Source of the DNA: Stenotrophomonas chelatiphaga
Lineage (GTDB): Bacteria > Pseudomonadota > Gammaproteobacteria > Xanthomonadales > Xanthomonadaceae
Assembly: GCF_001431535.1 (NCBI RefSeq)
Contig: NZ_LDJK01000036.1
Location: 1-58,613 of the forward strand
Length of the DNA stretch: 58,613 bases
Direction of reading: 5' to 3'
How positions within the stretch are numbered: the first letter of the stretch is position 1; the number at the start of each line of letters is the position of its first letter. Both the position numbers and the translations under genes were made by a program. The notes beneath the pieces are model-generated. The model ran no database searches. It had not been told where the DNA came from and saw only the letters and a program-made list of their open reading frames with translations. This document shows, piece by piece, positions 8,995-17,340 of this stretch.

Positions 8995-10407
8995 ATGAAT
9001 GCCCAACCCGTCCAGGACCTCCCCGAGTTCGCCACGTGGCTGAACGCCGCGCCCGCCACCCTGAGCGAGCTGCGCGGGCAACCGCTGGCCCTGCTGTTCG
9101 TCAACGCCGCATCGGCGTGGTGCGCGCAGCGCCTGGCCGAAGTGGCGAACTGGCAGTCGCGCCATCCCGGGCGGCTGCAGGTGCTGGTGCTGCAGGTGCC
9201 GCGCTTTGACTTCGAGCGCGAAGAAGCGGCCAGCCTGAAGCTGTTGCGGCGGCAGGGACTGCATTCGATCGCGCTGCTGGACAGCGACTGGGACGGCTGG
9301 CGGCGCTTCGGGGTCACTGCCTGGCCGACCATCGTGCTGATGGATGTGTATGGCCGCGAAAGCAGCCGGCTGGTCGGCCTGGGCCAGCCGGGCGAGCTGG
9401 ACCGCGCGCTCAACGAACTTTGCGGCAGCGGGCAGCCGTCGGCATTCGAGCCGCTGCGCGAGCTGCACCCGGAGCCGCGCCTGCCGCTGTGTTTCCCCAC
9501 CGGGCTGGCGGTCACCACCGAACGGCTGTACATCGCCGACAGCGGCCACCACCGCGTGCTGGAGTGCACGCACGGCGGGCGCGTGCTGCGCCAGTTCGGG
9601 CAGGGCACGCCGGATTTCATGGACGGCGGCGCGCAGGAAGCGGCCTTCAACCGGCCGCAGGCGCTGGTGGTGGAACGCGAATCGCTGTACGTGGCCGACA
9701 CCGGCAACCACGCCCTGCGTCGCATCAACATCATCACCGGCCAGGTCGACACGCTGTGTGGCAATGGCCGGCCGGGCGAACCGCTGGAAGGCCAGGTCAA
9801 CGACCCGCGCAGCGTGGCGCTGAACCATCCCACCGGGCTGGCCCTGGCGGACAATGAACTCCACGTGGCGATGGCCGGTGACAACCGTATCTGGAGCTAT
9901 CACCTGGGCCAGCGACGCCTCACCCGGCGCGCCGGCAGCGGTGCCATCGACCAGCGCGACGGCAGTGGCAACGTGGCTGCGTTCGCCCAGCCGACCGGGC
10001 TGGCGGTAGTGCAGCAGGCGCTGTACGTGGCCGATGCGCTGGCCTCTTCGATCCGTTGCGTGCAGCTGCGCGGCGACCTGGTGCAGACGCTGATCGGGCA
10101 GGGCGTGTGGAACCACGGCAGCGAGGACGGTCCACGTGACCGCGCCAGCCTGCAGTTCCCGCAGGCCATCGCGCTGAGCCCGGATGCACCGCTGCTGTGG
10201 ATCGCCGATGCCGGCAACGGACGCCTGCGCACCCTGCGCCTGGGCGGCGGCGAACTGGTCACCCAGGCACTGCCACGCCGGCTGCATGGGCCGGCCGGAC
10301 TGGCGGTGGGATCCGGTGCGGTCTGGATCGCAGAGACCGACGCCCACGCCGTGCTGCGTTTTGATCCGGCCAGTGGCGTGCTGAGCGACGTGCCGATCAC
10401 CGAATGA
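8995..10407 (+). CDS. NHL-repeat protein with thioredoxin-like N-terminal domain
   Basis: 470 residues. Residues about 1-130 resemble a thioredoxin/TlpA-like fold (WCAQRLAEV, later GVTAWPTIVLMD with a cis-Pro-like position). The redox site has only one Cys, so disulfide exchange activity is doubtful. Residues about 155-465 contain successive NHL beta-propeller repeats of the type LYVADTGNHALRRI and LWIADAGNGRLRTL. No signal peptide is visible, suggesting a cytoplasmic location. Fusions of this sort (NHLRC2-like) are widespread but the bacterial role is not known. The stop overlaps uvrC by 4 bp, so it may be co-transcribed with a DNA repair gene; I do not infer a repair role from that alone. 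Confidence 0.85.
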   Translation: MNAQPVQDLPEFATWLNAAPATLSELRGQPLALLFVNAASAWCAQRLAEVANWQSRHPGRLQVLVLQVPRFDFEREEAASLKLLRRQGLHSIALLDSDWDGWRRFGVTAWPTIVLMDVYGRESSRLVGLGQPGELDRALNELCGSGQPSAFEPLRELHPEPRLPLCFPTGLAVTTERLYIADSGHHRVLECTHGGRVLRQFGQGTPDFMDGGAQEAAFNRPQALVVERESLYVADTGNHALRRINIITGQVDTLCGNGRPGEPLEGQVNDPRSVALNHPTGLALADNELHVAMAGDNRIWSYHLGQRRLTRRAGSGAIDQRDGSGNVAAFAQPTGLAVVQQALYVADALASSIRCVQLRGDLVQTLIGQGVWNHGSEDGPRDRASLQFPQAIALSPDAPLLWIADAGNGRLRTLRLGGGELVTQALPRRLHGPAGLAVGSGAVWIAETDAHAVLRFDPASGVLSDVPITE

Positions 10408-12245
10408 ACGCTGTACCCGCTTTTGATGGCAAGGCGTTCGCCGCCGCGCTGAGCACCGCGCCCGGTGTCTACCGGATGTACGCCGCCGATGACGTGCTGC
10501 TGTACGTCGGCAAGGCGCGGGCGCTGCGCAACCGCGTCGGCAGCTATTTCAACGGCAGCCCGAAGAACGCGCGGATCATGTCCATGCTGTCGCAGATCGT
10601 GCGCATGGACGTCACCGTGACGCGCTCGGAGAGCGAAGCGCTGCTGCTGGAAAACCAGCTGATCAAATCGCTGTCGCCGCGTTACAACGTGTCCCTGCGC
10701 GACGACAAGACCTATCCGCACGTGCTGTTGACCCGCGAACAGTGGCCGCGCATCGCGCTGCACCGCGGGCCGCGCGCCGTGCCGGGCCGCTACTTCGGGC
10801 CGTACCCCGGGGTCACTGCGGTGCGCGAAACGCTTAACCTGATGCACAAGCTGTTCAAGCTGCGCAGCTGCGAGGACAGCGTGTTCAAGAACCGCTCGCG
10901 GCCGTGCCTGCAGTACCAGATCGGCCGTTGCAGTGCGCCCTGCGTGGAGCTGGTGGCGGCCGAGGACTACGCCGAATCAGTGCGCCGCGCGTCGATGTTC
11001 CTGGAAGGCAAGAGTGACGAGCTGACCCGCGAGCTGGGCGAGCAGATGCAGGCGGCCAGCGAGTCACTCGAATTCGAGCAGGCCGCGCGCCTGCGCGACC
11101 TGGTCAAATCGTTGCGCAGCATGCAGACCCGCCAGTACGTGGACGGCCGCGCCGCCGACCTGGACGTGCTGGCGGTGGCCACCCGTGGCGCGCAGGCCTG
11201 CGTGATGCTGCTGGCCTTCCGTGATGGCCGCAACATGGGCACGCGCCCGTTCTTCCCGCGCACCAATGGCGAAGACAGCCCGGAAGAAGTGCTGGGCGCG
11301 TTCGTATCGCAGTACTACGTGGAATTCGAGCCGCCGCGCGAGATCCTGCTGGATCGCGAAATCCCGGATGCGGCGCTGCTGGAAGCGGCTTTCTCCGCGT
11401 CTTCGGAGCGCCGCGTACAGTTGAAGTGGAACGTGCGTGGCGAGCGCGCGGGCTATCTGGAACTGGCCAGCCGCAATGCCCAGCTGACCTTGGCCACCGA
11501 GCTCAACAGCCGCGATTCGCAGCATGCGCGCAGCGAAGCGGTGCGCGAAATGCTGGGCCTGGCCGAGCCGGTCAAACGGGTGGAATGTTTCGACATCAGC
11601 CACACCATGGGCGAGGCGACGGTGGCCTCGTGCGTGGTGTTCGACGCGGCCGGGCCGGTGAAGGCGCAGTACCGCCGTTTCAACATCAGCGGCATCGAAC
11701 CCGGCGATGACTACGCCGCCATGCGCCAGGCGATCGATCGCCGCTTCCGCCGCGCGGTGGAAGAGCAGGGCGTGCTGCCGGATGTGCTGCTGATCGACGG
11801 TGGCGCCGGGCAGCTGGCGCAGGCACAGGCCGCGCTGGCCGACCTGGGCGTGGAAGGCGTGCTGCTGGTCGGCGTGGCCAAGGGCGCCGAACGCCGCGCC
11901 GGGCATGAAGCGCTGGTGCTGCCGGACGGCCGCGAACTGCGTCCCGGCGCCGCTTCGCCGGCGCTGCAGTTCATCCAGCAGGTGCGCGACGAGGCGCATC
12001 GGTTCGCCATCACCGGCCATCGCGGGCGCCGACAGAAGGCCCGCATGACCAGCAAGCTGGAAGACATCGCCGGCATCGGGCCGCGCCGGCGGGCCAGCCT
12101 GCTCAAGCATTTCGGCGGACTGGTCGGCCTGAAGGCGGCCGGTGAGGCAGAAATCGCCAAGGTGGAAGGCATCAATGCTGCCCTGGCCGCACGTATCTAC
12201 GCTAACCTTCATGGACTGCCCGAGCCGAATGCGGCAGGCGAGTAG
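10404..12245 (+). CDS. uvrC: Excinuclease ABC subunit C
   Basis: 613 residues, full length. It makes the dual incision in nucleotide excision repair after UvrAB loads on damaged DNA. In order: a GIY-YIG nuclease domain at the N-terminus (GVYRMYAADDVLLYVGKA), a Cys-containing central region, a UVR motif with SLEFEQAARLRDLV near residue 215, the RNase H-like C-terminal nuclease (CFDISHTMGEATVAS and LLIDGGAGQL), and tandem helix-hairpin-helix motifs near the end (IAGIGPRRRASLLKHF). It precedes pgsA by 9 bp, a uvrC-pgsA order seen in many gammaproteobacteria. Confidence 0.97.
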   Translation: MNAVPAFDGKAFAAALSTAPGVYRMYAADDVLLYVGKARALRNRVGSYFNGSPKNARIMSMLSQIVRMDVTVTRSESEALLLENQLIKSLSPRYNVSLRDDKTYPHVLLTREQWPRIALHRGPRAVPGRYFGPYPGVTAVRETLNLMHKLFKLRSCEDSVFKNRSRPCLQYQIGRCSAPCVELVAAEDYAESVRRASMFLEGKSDELTRELGEQMQAASESLEFEQAARLRDLVKSLRSMQTRQYVDGRAADLDVLAVATRGAQACVMLLAFRDGRNMGTRPFFPRTNGEDSPEEVLGAFVSQYYVEFEPPREILLDREIPDAALLEAAFSASSERRVQLKWNVRGERAGYLELASRNAQLTLATELNSRDSQHARSEAVREMLGLAEPVKRVECFDISHTMGEATVASCVVFDAAGPVKAQYRRFNISGIEPGDDYAAMRQAIDRRFRRAVEEQGVLPDVLLIDGGAGQLAQAQAALADLGVEGVLLVGVAKGAERRAGHEALVLPDGRELRPGAASPALQFIQQVRDEAHRFAITGHRGRRQKARMTSKLEDIAGIGPRRRASLLKHFGGLVGLKAAGEAEIAKVEGINAALAARIYANLHGLPEPNAAGE

Positions 12246-12254
12246 AGATTACTG

Positions 12255-12878
12255 ATGACGCTGACCCTCCCCACCTGGCTGACCCTGCTGCGGATCCTGA
12301 TGATCCCGGTGCTGGTGCTGGTGTTCTATCTTCCCTATACATGGACCAACTTCGCCTCCGCGGCGCTGTTCGGCCTGGCGGCGATCACCGATTGGCTGGA
12401 TGGCTGGATCGCGCGGCGCTACCAGCTGGAATCAGCGTTCGGCGCGTTCCTGGATCCGGTGGCCGACAAACTGATGGTGGCCGTGGCGCTGTTCCTGATC
12501 GTGCAGGGCCATCCCACGCCGTGGATGGCATTCTGGGCGGCGGTGATCGTTGGCCGCGAAATCGCCGTTTCGGCACTGCGCGAATGGATGGCCGAACTGG
12601 GCCAGCGGGCGAAAGTACGGGTGGCGGTGATCGGCAAGGTGAAGACCACCGCGCAGATGGTCGCGCTGCTGTGCCTGTTGTATTCGGTGGCGCCGAATAC
12701 GCCGGTGGAGGACATCTGGATGGGCCCGCCGGTGTTCCACATGGGCGACTGGACGCTGGCGATCGCCGCGATCCTGACCCTGTGGTCGGGCCTGCAGTAC
12801 CTGCATGCGGCCTGGCCGAGCCTGCGCGCCGATGAACGCGCGGCACGCGAACGCGCGCGCCTGAAGAAGGGCGGCTGA
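12255..12878 (+). CDS. pgsA: CDP-diacylglycerol--glycerol-3-phosphate 3-phosphatidyltransferase
   Basis: 207 residues. It makes phosphatidylglycerol phosphate in the inner membrane. Several hydrophobic helices surround the CDP-alcohol phosphotransferase signature D49-G50..A53-R54, then G63, D67 and D71 (within DWLDGWIARR and GAFLDPVADK), which is complete. The protein ends with a basic tail (RERARLKKGG). It lies 9 bp after uvrC and is probably in the same transcript. The next unit downstream starts with a separate tRNA promoter. Confidence 0.96.
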   Translation: MTLTLPTWLTLLRILMIPVLVLVFYLPYTWTNFASAALFGLAAITDWLDGWIARRYQLESAFGAFLDPVADKLMVAVALFLIVQGHPTPWMAFWAAVIVGREIAVSALREWMAELGQRAKVRVAVIGKVKTTAQMVALLCLLYSVAPNTPVEDIWMGPPVFHMGDWTLAIAAILTLWSGLQYLHAAWPSLRADERAARERARLKKGG

Positions 12879-12884
12879 AAGCTG

Positions 12885-12912
12885 TTGACACCGATGTGAA
12901 GACAGGTAAAAT
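12885..12912 (+). promoter_or_regulatory. Sigma-70 promoter of first tRNA-Gly
   Basis: TTGACA at 12885-12890 and TAAAAT at 12907-12912, spaced by 16 bp, ending 12 bp before the tRNA. This is close to the consensus expected for a strong stable-RNA promoter. Confidence 0.85.
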
Positions 12913-12924
12913 GCCGCCTCCCAA

Positions 12925-13000
<76 letters not shown>

Positions 13001-13010
13001 GATTCTGAAA

Positions 13011-13034
13011 AGAGGCCGAAAGGCCTCTTTTTTT
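13011..13034 (+). terminator. Rho-independent terminator after tRNA-Gly 1
   Basis: Stem AGAGGCC with GGCCTCT around a GAAA loop, followed by an uninterrupted T run. Confidence 0.9.
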
Positions 13035-13069
13035 GTGCCGGTAAGGTGGCAGGGGCGCGACGCCGTCTC

Positions 13070-13097
13070 TTGACACCTGCGACAGGCCGTGTAGAAT
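13070..13097 (+). promoter_or_regulatory. Sigma-70 promoter of second tRNA-Gly
   Basis: TTGACA at 13070-13075, 16 bp spacer, TAGAAT at 13092-13097, ending 12 bp before the tRNA, the same geometry as for copy 1. Confidence 0.85.
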
Positions 13098-13109
13098 TCC
13101 GCCTCCCAA

Positions 13110-13185
<76 letters not shown>

Positions 13186-13196
13186 GGTTTTGAAGA

Positions 13197-13222
13197 AGAG
13201 GCCCACGCGGTCTCTTTTTTTT
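13197..13222 (+). terminator. Terminator after tRNA-Gly 2
   Basis: AGAGGCC pairs with GGTCTCT (one G-T wobble) around CACGC, then an eight-base T run. Confidence 0.8.
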
Positions 13223-13280
13223 GCCTGTATTCGAAGGTGCGCTAGGTGCGTGATTGCTGCGATCGGAGAGCTGAACAGGC

Positions 13281-13309
13281 TTGACGAGATGAAGGAATTT
13301 CGACACAAT
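13281..13309 (+). promoter_or_regulatory. Probable promoter of third tRNA-Gly
   Basis: TTGACG at 13281-13286 and CACAAT at 13304-13309 with a 17 bp spacer. Weaker than the first two promoters but correctly placed upstream of the tRNA. Confidence 0.5.
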
Positions 13310-13339
13310 ATCGCTTCTTCGGCGCAGGTCGAAGAGATT

Positions 13340-13415
<76 letters not shown>

Positions 13416-13425
13416 GTTTTACCGG

Positions 13426-13449
13426 GCCCCGGAAGGGGCTTTGTTTTTC
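13426..13449 (+). terminator. Terminator after tRNA-Gly 3
   Basis: GCCCC-GGAA-GGGGC hairpin followed by TTTGTTTTT. Confidence 0.75.
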
Positions 13450-13569
13450 TCCCGCACCGGCCGTGCGGGGCGATGCCGGCAGACGCTGGCGGCGCAGCGG
13501 AAAAGCGGTGTTTCAAAGCGTGAAAACGCTGGTGTGGTTCCGGGTCTTCCGGTAGCATGTCGGCCTCAC

Positions 13570-13645
<76 letters not shown>

Positions 13646-13711
13646 AATCCTGACAGGCCCCGACAGGGGTTTCGTCTTACCAGGACATCGCATTCCTGGT
13701 AGCTGTACACC

Positions 13712-13785
13712 GGCCTGGTGGCAGAGTGGTTATGCAGCGGCCTGCAAAGCCGCGTACGCCGGTTCAATTCCGACCCAGGCCTCCA
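13712..13785 (+). tRNA. tRNA-Cys(GCA), island insertion site
   Basis: 74 nt with encoded CCA. Anticodon stem GCGGC/GCCGC with loop CTGCAAA gives anticodon GCA. The 5' 25 nt are chromosomal. From the anticodon stem onward (13737-13785) the sequence recurs exactly at 25097-25145, so the 3' half was supplied by the integrated island and the tRNA remains functional. An 8-bp perfect inverted repeat lies just upstream (13678-13701). Confidence 0.97.
13737..13785 (+). repeat. attL core (direct repeat with 25097-25145)
   Basis: 49 bp identical to the right-hand copy, beginning at the first base of the tRNA-Cys anticodon stem and ending at CCA. Confidence 0.95.
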
Positions 13786-13788
13786 GAC

Positions 13789-13817
13789 AAAGCCCTGATT
13801 TATCAGGGCTTTTTTTA
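13789..13817 (+). terminator. Terminator downstream of tRNA-Cys (island-borne)
   Basis: AGCCCTGAT pairs with ATCAGGGCT around a TT loop, followed by a T run. It lies inside the island, so it replaces the ancestral chromosomal terminator now stranded at 25157-25188. Confidence 0.88.
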
Positions 13818-13947
13818 TGTCTGGCGTTTGGCAGGCAGGTCCGCAATCCCCTGATTTGGGGTCGAAATCATCGGGTTGCCACGCGTTTTCGAGTGGCAAA
13901 CTCGCGTTAGCATGTGCCGAGTGCGTGTACGCGAGTTGAGGTGAGCG

Positions 13948-15063
13948 ATGGCAACGAAGAGGCAGCGGGGCAATACGTGGCACTACACGGTGCGCAGGAC
14001 GAAGCTCCTGCCGCAGCCGATCTACCTCAGCTTCGAATCCGAAGCAGAGGGCGATGAGTACGTTCGTCGCCTGGAGGCGCTGCTCGATCGCGGCATCGTG
14101 CCGGAGGAGTTAGCCAACACCAAGGCAGCGGCGAAGGATCTTCGCGCCCAGGTCAGCGAGTACCGCAGCGTCCAGCATGTGTCCGTCGACGACAACAAAC
14201 TGCTGCCGGTGGTGCTCGCCAGGCTGCCGATCGGCATCACCTTGCCCGAGCTGACATTTACCTGGGCGACGGCATGGGTTTCCTCCATGAAGCGCGATCA
14301 GAATCTCGCGCCATCCACGATCCGGCACCACGTCGGAGCGCTCTCGCGTGCGCTCGATTGGCTCGCTGCCCACGGAGCGGTGCCGTTGAATCCGCTGCGG
14401 CTGCTGCCGCGCGGCTACTCGACCTATACGCCTGACGACGTGATTGCGGTTTCCAAGATCGAGGGCGCGATCAAGGCGGATGTGGAGCGTGACCGGCGGC
14501 TGGAGCCGGGGGAGGAGGATCGGATCCGCGCCATTCTGGCTGGCGCTAAACCGGAAGGCCGGCAGCGCCCGCTCGAGCTGCGCCACTCGGAGGCCCTGAC
14601 CCTGCTGTTTGATATGGCACTGGAGTCGGCCATGCGCATGCGGGAGATGTACACGCTGGAGCGCAGCCAGATTGACCTGGAGCGGCGAACGATTTTCCTG
14701 AGCAAGACCAAGAACGGCAGCAAGCGTCAGGTGCCCATGTCGTCGGTGCTGGTGGCGAAGCTCACCGCCTACGGTGGCGGATCCGAACTGCGCCAGTTCC
14801 CCTGGTGGGATGGCAACCCGGATAAGAAGGCCTTGGCGAAGATCACGTCACAGCTGTCGCGCCAGTTTGACCGCATCTTTCAGGCCGCTGGGTGCAACGA
14901 CCTCAACTTCCACGACATGCGTCACGAAGCCACAAGCCGGTTGTACGAAAGGACGACGCTGAGCGACCTGAAGATTGCCAGCATCACCGGCCATCGGGAC
15001 CCGAGGCAGCTCAAGCGCTACGCCAACTTGCGCGCATCCACGCTGGCTGACCACCTTTGGTGA
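13948..15063 (+). CDS. Tyrosine-type site-specific integrase
   Basis: 371 residues. Expected to recombine the island att with the tRNA-Cys attB. The C-terminal catalytic domain contains the full set: Arg230 (SAMRMREMYTL), His322-Arg325 (FHDMRHEATSR), His349 (ITGHRDPRQ) and the nucleophile Tyr358 (LKRYANLRAS). Residues about 100-160 form the core-binding SAM-like domain (LAPSTIRHHVGALSRALDWL). The N-terminal region resembles phage integrases that start with a short arm-binding motif (KRQRGNTWHYTVRR). It is transcribed inward from attL, and its 3' end meets the convergent excisionase-like gene with no gap. Confidence 0.95.
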   Translation: MATKRQRGNTWHYTVRRTKLLPQPIYLSFESEAEGDEYVRRLEALLDRGIVPEELANTKAAAKDLRAQVSEYRSVQHVSVDDNKLLPVVLARLPIGITLPELTFTWATAWVSSMKRDQNLAPSTIRHHVGALSRALDWLAAHGAVPLNPLRLLPRGYSTYTPDDVIAVSKIEGAIKADVERDRRLEPGEEDRIRAILAGAKPEGRQRPLELRHSEALTLLFDMALESAMRMREMYTLERSQIDLERRTIFLSKTKNGSKRQVPMSSVLVAKLTAYGGGSELRQFPWWDGNPDKKALAKITSQLSRQFDRIFQAAGCNDLNFHDMRHEATSRLYERTTLSDLKIASITGHRDPRQLKRYANLRASTLADHLW

Positions 15064-15402
15064 TCAGCCCTTGACCTCGTACGCGGCGAGGTCAGGCGGT
15101 GAGATCCGCCGGGCCTTCGCCGGCCTGGCGCGCTGGGGCGCCGGCTGCTCGCTATTGGCGGCCGGCCGTTTGCCGATCGCTGCCTTCCGTTCCGCAGCCT
15201 GGCGCCGGCCCTCTGCGCGCAGGAACTCGATCAGGTCCTCGCGCAGCATGACCGTGTGCTTCTGGTTGAGCCGAACGGCGGGCACCGTGCCTTCTTCCAC
15301 CAAGGCCTTCATGGCTTCTAGGCCCAGCCTAAGCACCCTGGCGGCGTCCTCCAGGCCCAGTGTGTCGTCCTGTTCTTGAGCAAGTTCGCGACGCTGGCTC
15401 AC
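15064..15402 (-). CDS. Excisionase-like DNA-binding protein
   Basis: 112 residues. Residues about 14-65 match a MerR/excisionase-type winged helix: TLGLEDAARVLRLGLEAMKALVEEG followed by a short wing and MLREDLIEFLRAEG. The C-terminal 45 residues are basic and low-complexity. Its position beside the integrase suggests a recombination directionality factor or regulator of it. It overlaps the upstream PAPS-reductase-like gene by 4 bp (ATGA), so the two are translated from one message. The DNA target is unknown. Confidence 0.7.
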   Translation of the reverse strand: MSQRRELAQEQDDTLGLEDAARVLRLGLEAMKALVEEGTVPAVRLNQKHTVMLREDLIEFLRAEGRRQAAERKAAIGKRPAANSEQPAPQRARPAKARRISPPDLAAYEVKG

Positions 15403-16349
15403 GCTGCACTCCTTTCGCAGAGGCCGAGGTCAGACGTGCAGCCGCCGCCAGACTGCGCCTGGAAGAACAGGTCGAACTGCCTGCCGCCTCGGGCAGTGCG
15501 GCTCCATTCGACCAGCGTGTCTATCCGCGAGTAGCTGCCCGGGCGGTCGATATCGGTGGAGTCGGTGACTGCCGGGAAGAAGGTCGCGCTCCGACGTTTA
15601 TTGGCCGATGCGACGATCTCCTCCCACTGGCGGATCCGCTCGATGTGGTCAGGAAACAGGTCCGCGATGTTGCGCAGCTCGCTCTTCCGGCAGTTGATGC
15701 AGGGCATGCAGCCGACTCGGCCCATTCCCAGGGCGTAGAGCGGGTTCGGGGCGATGCCATGCTTCCGGTGCTGGGCCCAGACCTGCTCCACTGACCAGTC
15801 GAAGATCGGGCGCCATACCATCGACCCCGATTCGTGCCGGTTGAAGCGCGGCTGCTTGGAGCGGTTTGCTGACTCTTCTGCGCGGATGCCCAGCCACTGC
15901 AGCACCGGGCCAGCCTTCAGCATTGGCCCCACAACCTGCAGCGTGATGGGGAGGGTCTTCAGTTCTTCGGTGCAGAACTGCGCCATTCGGGACGGGAACC
16001 GACCCTTGCTGATGCACAGGTCCAAGAAGGGATTGCCAGTCGGTTCGTGGAGCGCTGCGGCCTGCTGCACGATGGAGTCTGCAATACCCTGCTGCGGCCA
16101 CTTTTCCAAGATGTAGGTGCGGTGCTGGGCCAGCTGGCGGCTAAAGTCGGCACGCACGGTTTCGACAACCGGCCCGCCCGTGAGATGCGGCAGTTCGGCG
16201 ATGAAGTCATAGACTCGCTGATCTTCATTGCCGGTATCGGCGAACACGGCCCGGAACGGGCGCCCGCTCTCGATCGCGCGCAGGTAAACCGCGGTGCTGT
16301 CCTTCCCGCCAGAGACGTTGACCAGGTGCTGGATGCTGACGGCGTTCAT
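15399..16349 (-). CDS. PAPS-reductase-family (PP-loop) protein of phage type
   Basis: 316 residues. The PP-loop signature SGGKDS at 13-18 marks an adenylating ATP-pyrophosphatase. The middle region (QFCTEELKTLP, then WLGIRAEESANRSKQPRF) follows phage-type phosphoadenosine phosphosulfate reductase domain proteins. Cysteines in GCMPCINCRKSE and near the C-terminus (GGCTSDLGLCE) could bind a metal or Fe-S cluster. No cysteine-assimilation genes are nearby, and it is coupled to the excisionase-like gene, so a sulfate-assimilation role is unlikely. Related PP-loop proteins act in DNA phosphorothioation (DndC) and nucleoside modification. The substrate here is unknown. Confidence 0.8.
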   Translation of the reverse strand: MNAVSIQHLVNVSGGKDSTAVYLRAIESGRPFRAVFADTGNEDQRVYDFIAELPHLTGGPVVETVRADFSRQLAQHRTYILEKWPQQGIADSIVQQAAALHEPTGNPFLDLCISKGRFPSRMAQFCTEELKTLPITLQVVGPMLKAGPVLQWLGIRAEESANRSKQPRFNRHESGSMVWRPIFDWSVEQVWAQHRKHGIAPNPLYALGMGRVGCMPCINCRKSELRNIADLFPDHIERIRQWEEIVASANKRRSATFFPAVTDSTDIDRPGSYSRIDTLVEWSRTARGGRQFDLFFQAQSGGGCTSDLGLCERSAA

Positions 16350-16387
16350 GGCAGAATCGGCTCCAACAGGGACAGGGAGGTAAGGCG

Positions 16388-17071
16388 ATGGCGATATGCC
16401 CGCTCGCAGTGGATTGGGGAAACGTGGCCGACTGGACTGCAGTGGTCGTCGGGCTTGGTGCGGCTATTGCAACCACTGTGGTTGCTGTCTTTGCTCATCG
16501 AACTTCGAAGCGAGCCACAGAAATCGCGGATGAGGCTACGAAGATCGCTGCACAGCAGCATCAGGAAACCGTTGCGCTTCGGCATGGGACAGCCGGAATC
16601 TTGCGCAGCCTGCTGTCGGTGGAGATTTCGCTTCTGCCTCCGAAGCTCGGCGCTGTGTTGCACACGATGAGGAAGGCCAATGTAGGTGGCCCAGGTTTGA
16701 TTGCTGATCGTCGAGACCTGACGTGGGTACTCACTGAATTTCAGGCATCCCTGATGCCGACGGCAGAGAGCGCCCAGGACAAGCTGCACAACTTCGAGGG
16801 AGAGATCGGCAAGGACATAGCTGACCTTATCGGTCAAGGAAGGGCGATCGCTGACCTCTGCCGCCGTTTCCACGGTCGCATCCCTTGGGGGGGAGACTAT
16901 CCGGAGATTATTCTGGACCAAGCCGCCAAAGACATGTTCGTTGCTATACGGCGCGCGGTTAAAGAAATGCTGAAGGCAAGCTTGAACGTGACTCCCTTCT
17001 TTGTGGAGCCTACGAATTCTTACCGGCAAATATTTGACGAGCTCCAGAAATTTTCTGAGGAGAATGATTGA
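16388..17071 (+). CDS. Hypothetical membrane-anchored protein (island cargo)
   Basis: 227 residues, not recognised. One membrane segment near residues 14-34 (DWTAVVVGLGAAIATTVVAVF) is followed by a basic, Ala-rich helical region and a mostly helical cytoplasmic part. The topology resembles small phage or island proteins with an N-terminal anchor and coiled body. It runs against the leftward gene set: its start is 38 bp from the divergent PAPS-reductase-like gene and its end converges on 17080. It is less GC-rich than its neighbours toward the 3' end. This pattern fits an inserted cargo gene. Function unknown. Confidence 0.65.
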   Translation: MAICPLAVDWGNVADWTAVVVGLGAAIATTVVAVFAHRTSKRATEIADEATKIAAQQHQETVALRHGTAGILRSLLSVEISLLPPKLGAVLHTMRKANVGGPGLIADRRDLTWVLTEFQASLMPTAESAQDKLHNFEGEIGKDIADLIGQGRAIADLCRRFHGRIPWGGDYPEIILDQAAKDMFVAIRRAVKEMLKASLNVTPFFVEPTNSYRQIFDELQKFSEEND

Positions 17072-17079
17072 AACTCGGC

Positions 17080-17340
17080 TCACGTCGCCACCCCCATAGC
17101 TGCCAGATCGATCTCGTCCACCTTGTCCCGCAGGAACTTGCGCGCGCGGCGCAGGATCGCGGCAGCCGTGCGCGCGTCGTCGTGGACGAAGAAGCTGACG
17201 ACGTGCATGTGCACCGCGCGGCGATGATCCTGGCGGTAAGGGCGGTAGCTGATGACCGAGCCATCCTCGGTCGGGAAGCGGCCCCACGCGAAGCCGAGCG
17301 TGGCCTTCGGTGCGCGGCGGGTGGCGTGGCGACCGATCAT
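17080..17340 (-). CDS. Small hypothetical phage-type protein
   Basis: 86 residues starting MIGRHATRRAPKATL. An in-frame start further upstream exists, but this ATG overlaps the stop of the preceding gene (ATGA), matching the pattern of the whole leftward operon. It contains HMHVVSFFVHDDARTAAAILRRARKFLRDK, an amphipathic helix preceded by beta-like segments. No family recognised. Last gene of the 19444-to-17080 run before the opposite-strand cargo gene. Confidence 0.6.
   Translation of the reverse strand: MIGRHATRRAPKATLGFAWGRFPTEDGSVISYRPYRQDHRRAVHMHVVSFFVHDDARTAAAILRRARKFLRDKVDEIDLAAMGVAT

Noticed and set aside
15399..16349. Assimilatory PAPS reductase (cysH)
   Set aside because: The motif context is phage-type, the gene is coupled to an excisionase-like gene in an island, and no sulfur assimilation genes are nearby.
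16225..16476. Minus-strand frame bridging the start of the PAPS-reductase-like gene
   Set aside because: It overlaps the real gene out of frame and covers the divergent start region; composition looks like a frame shadow.
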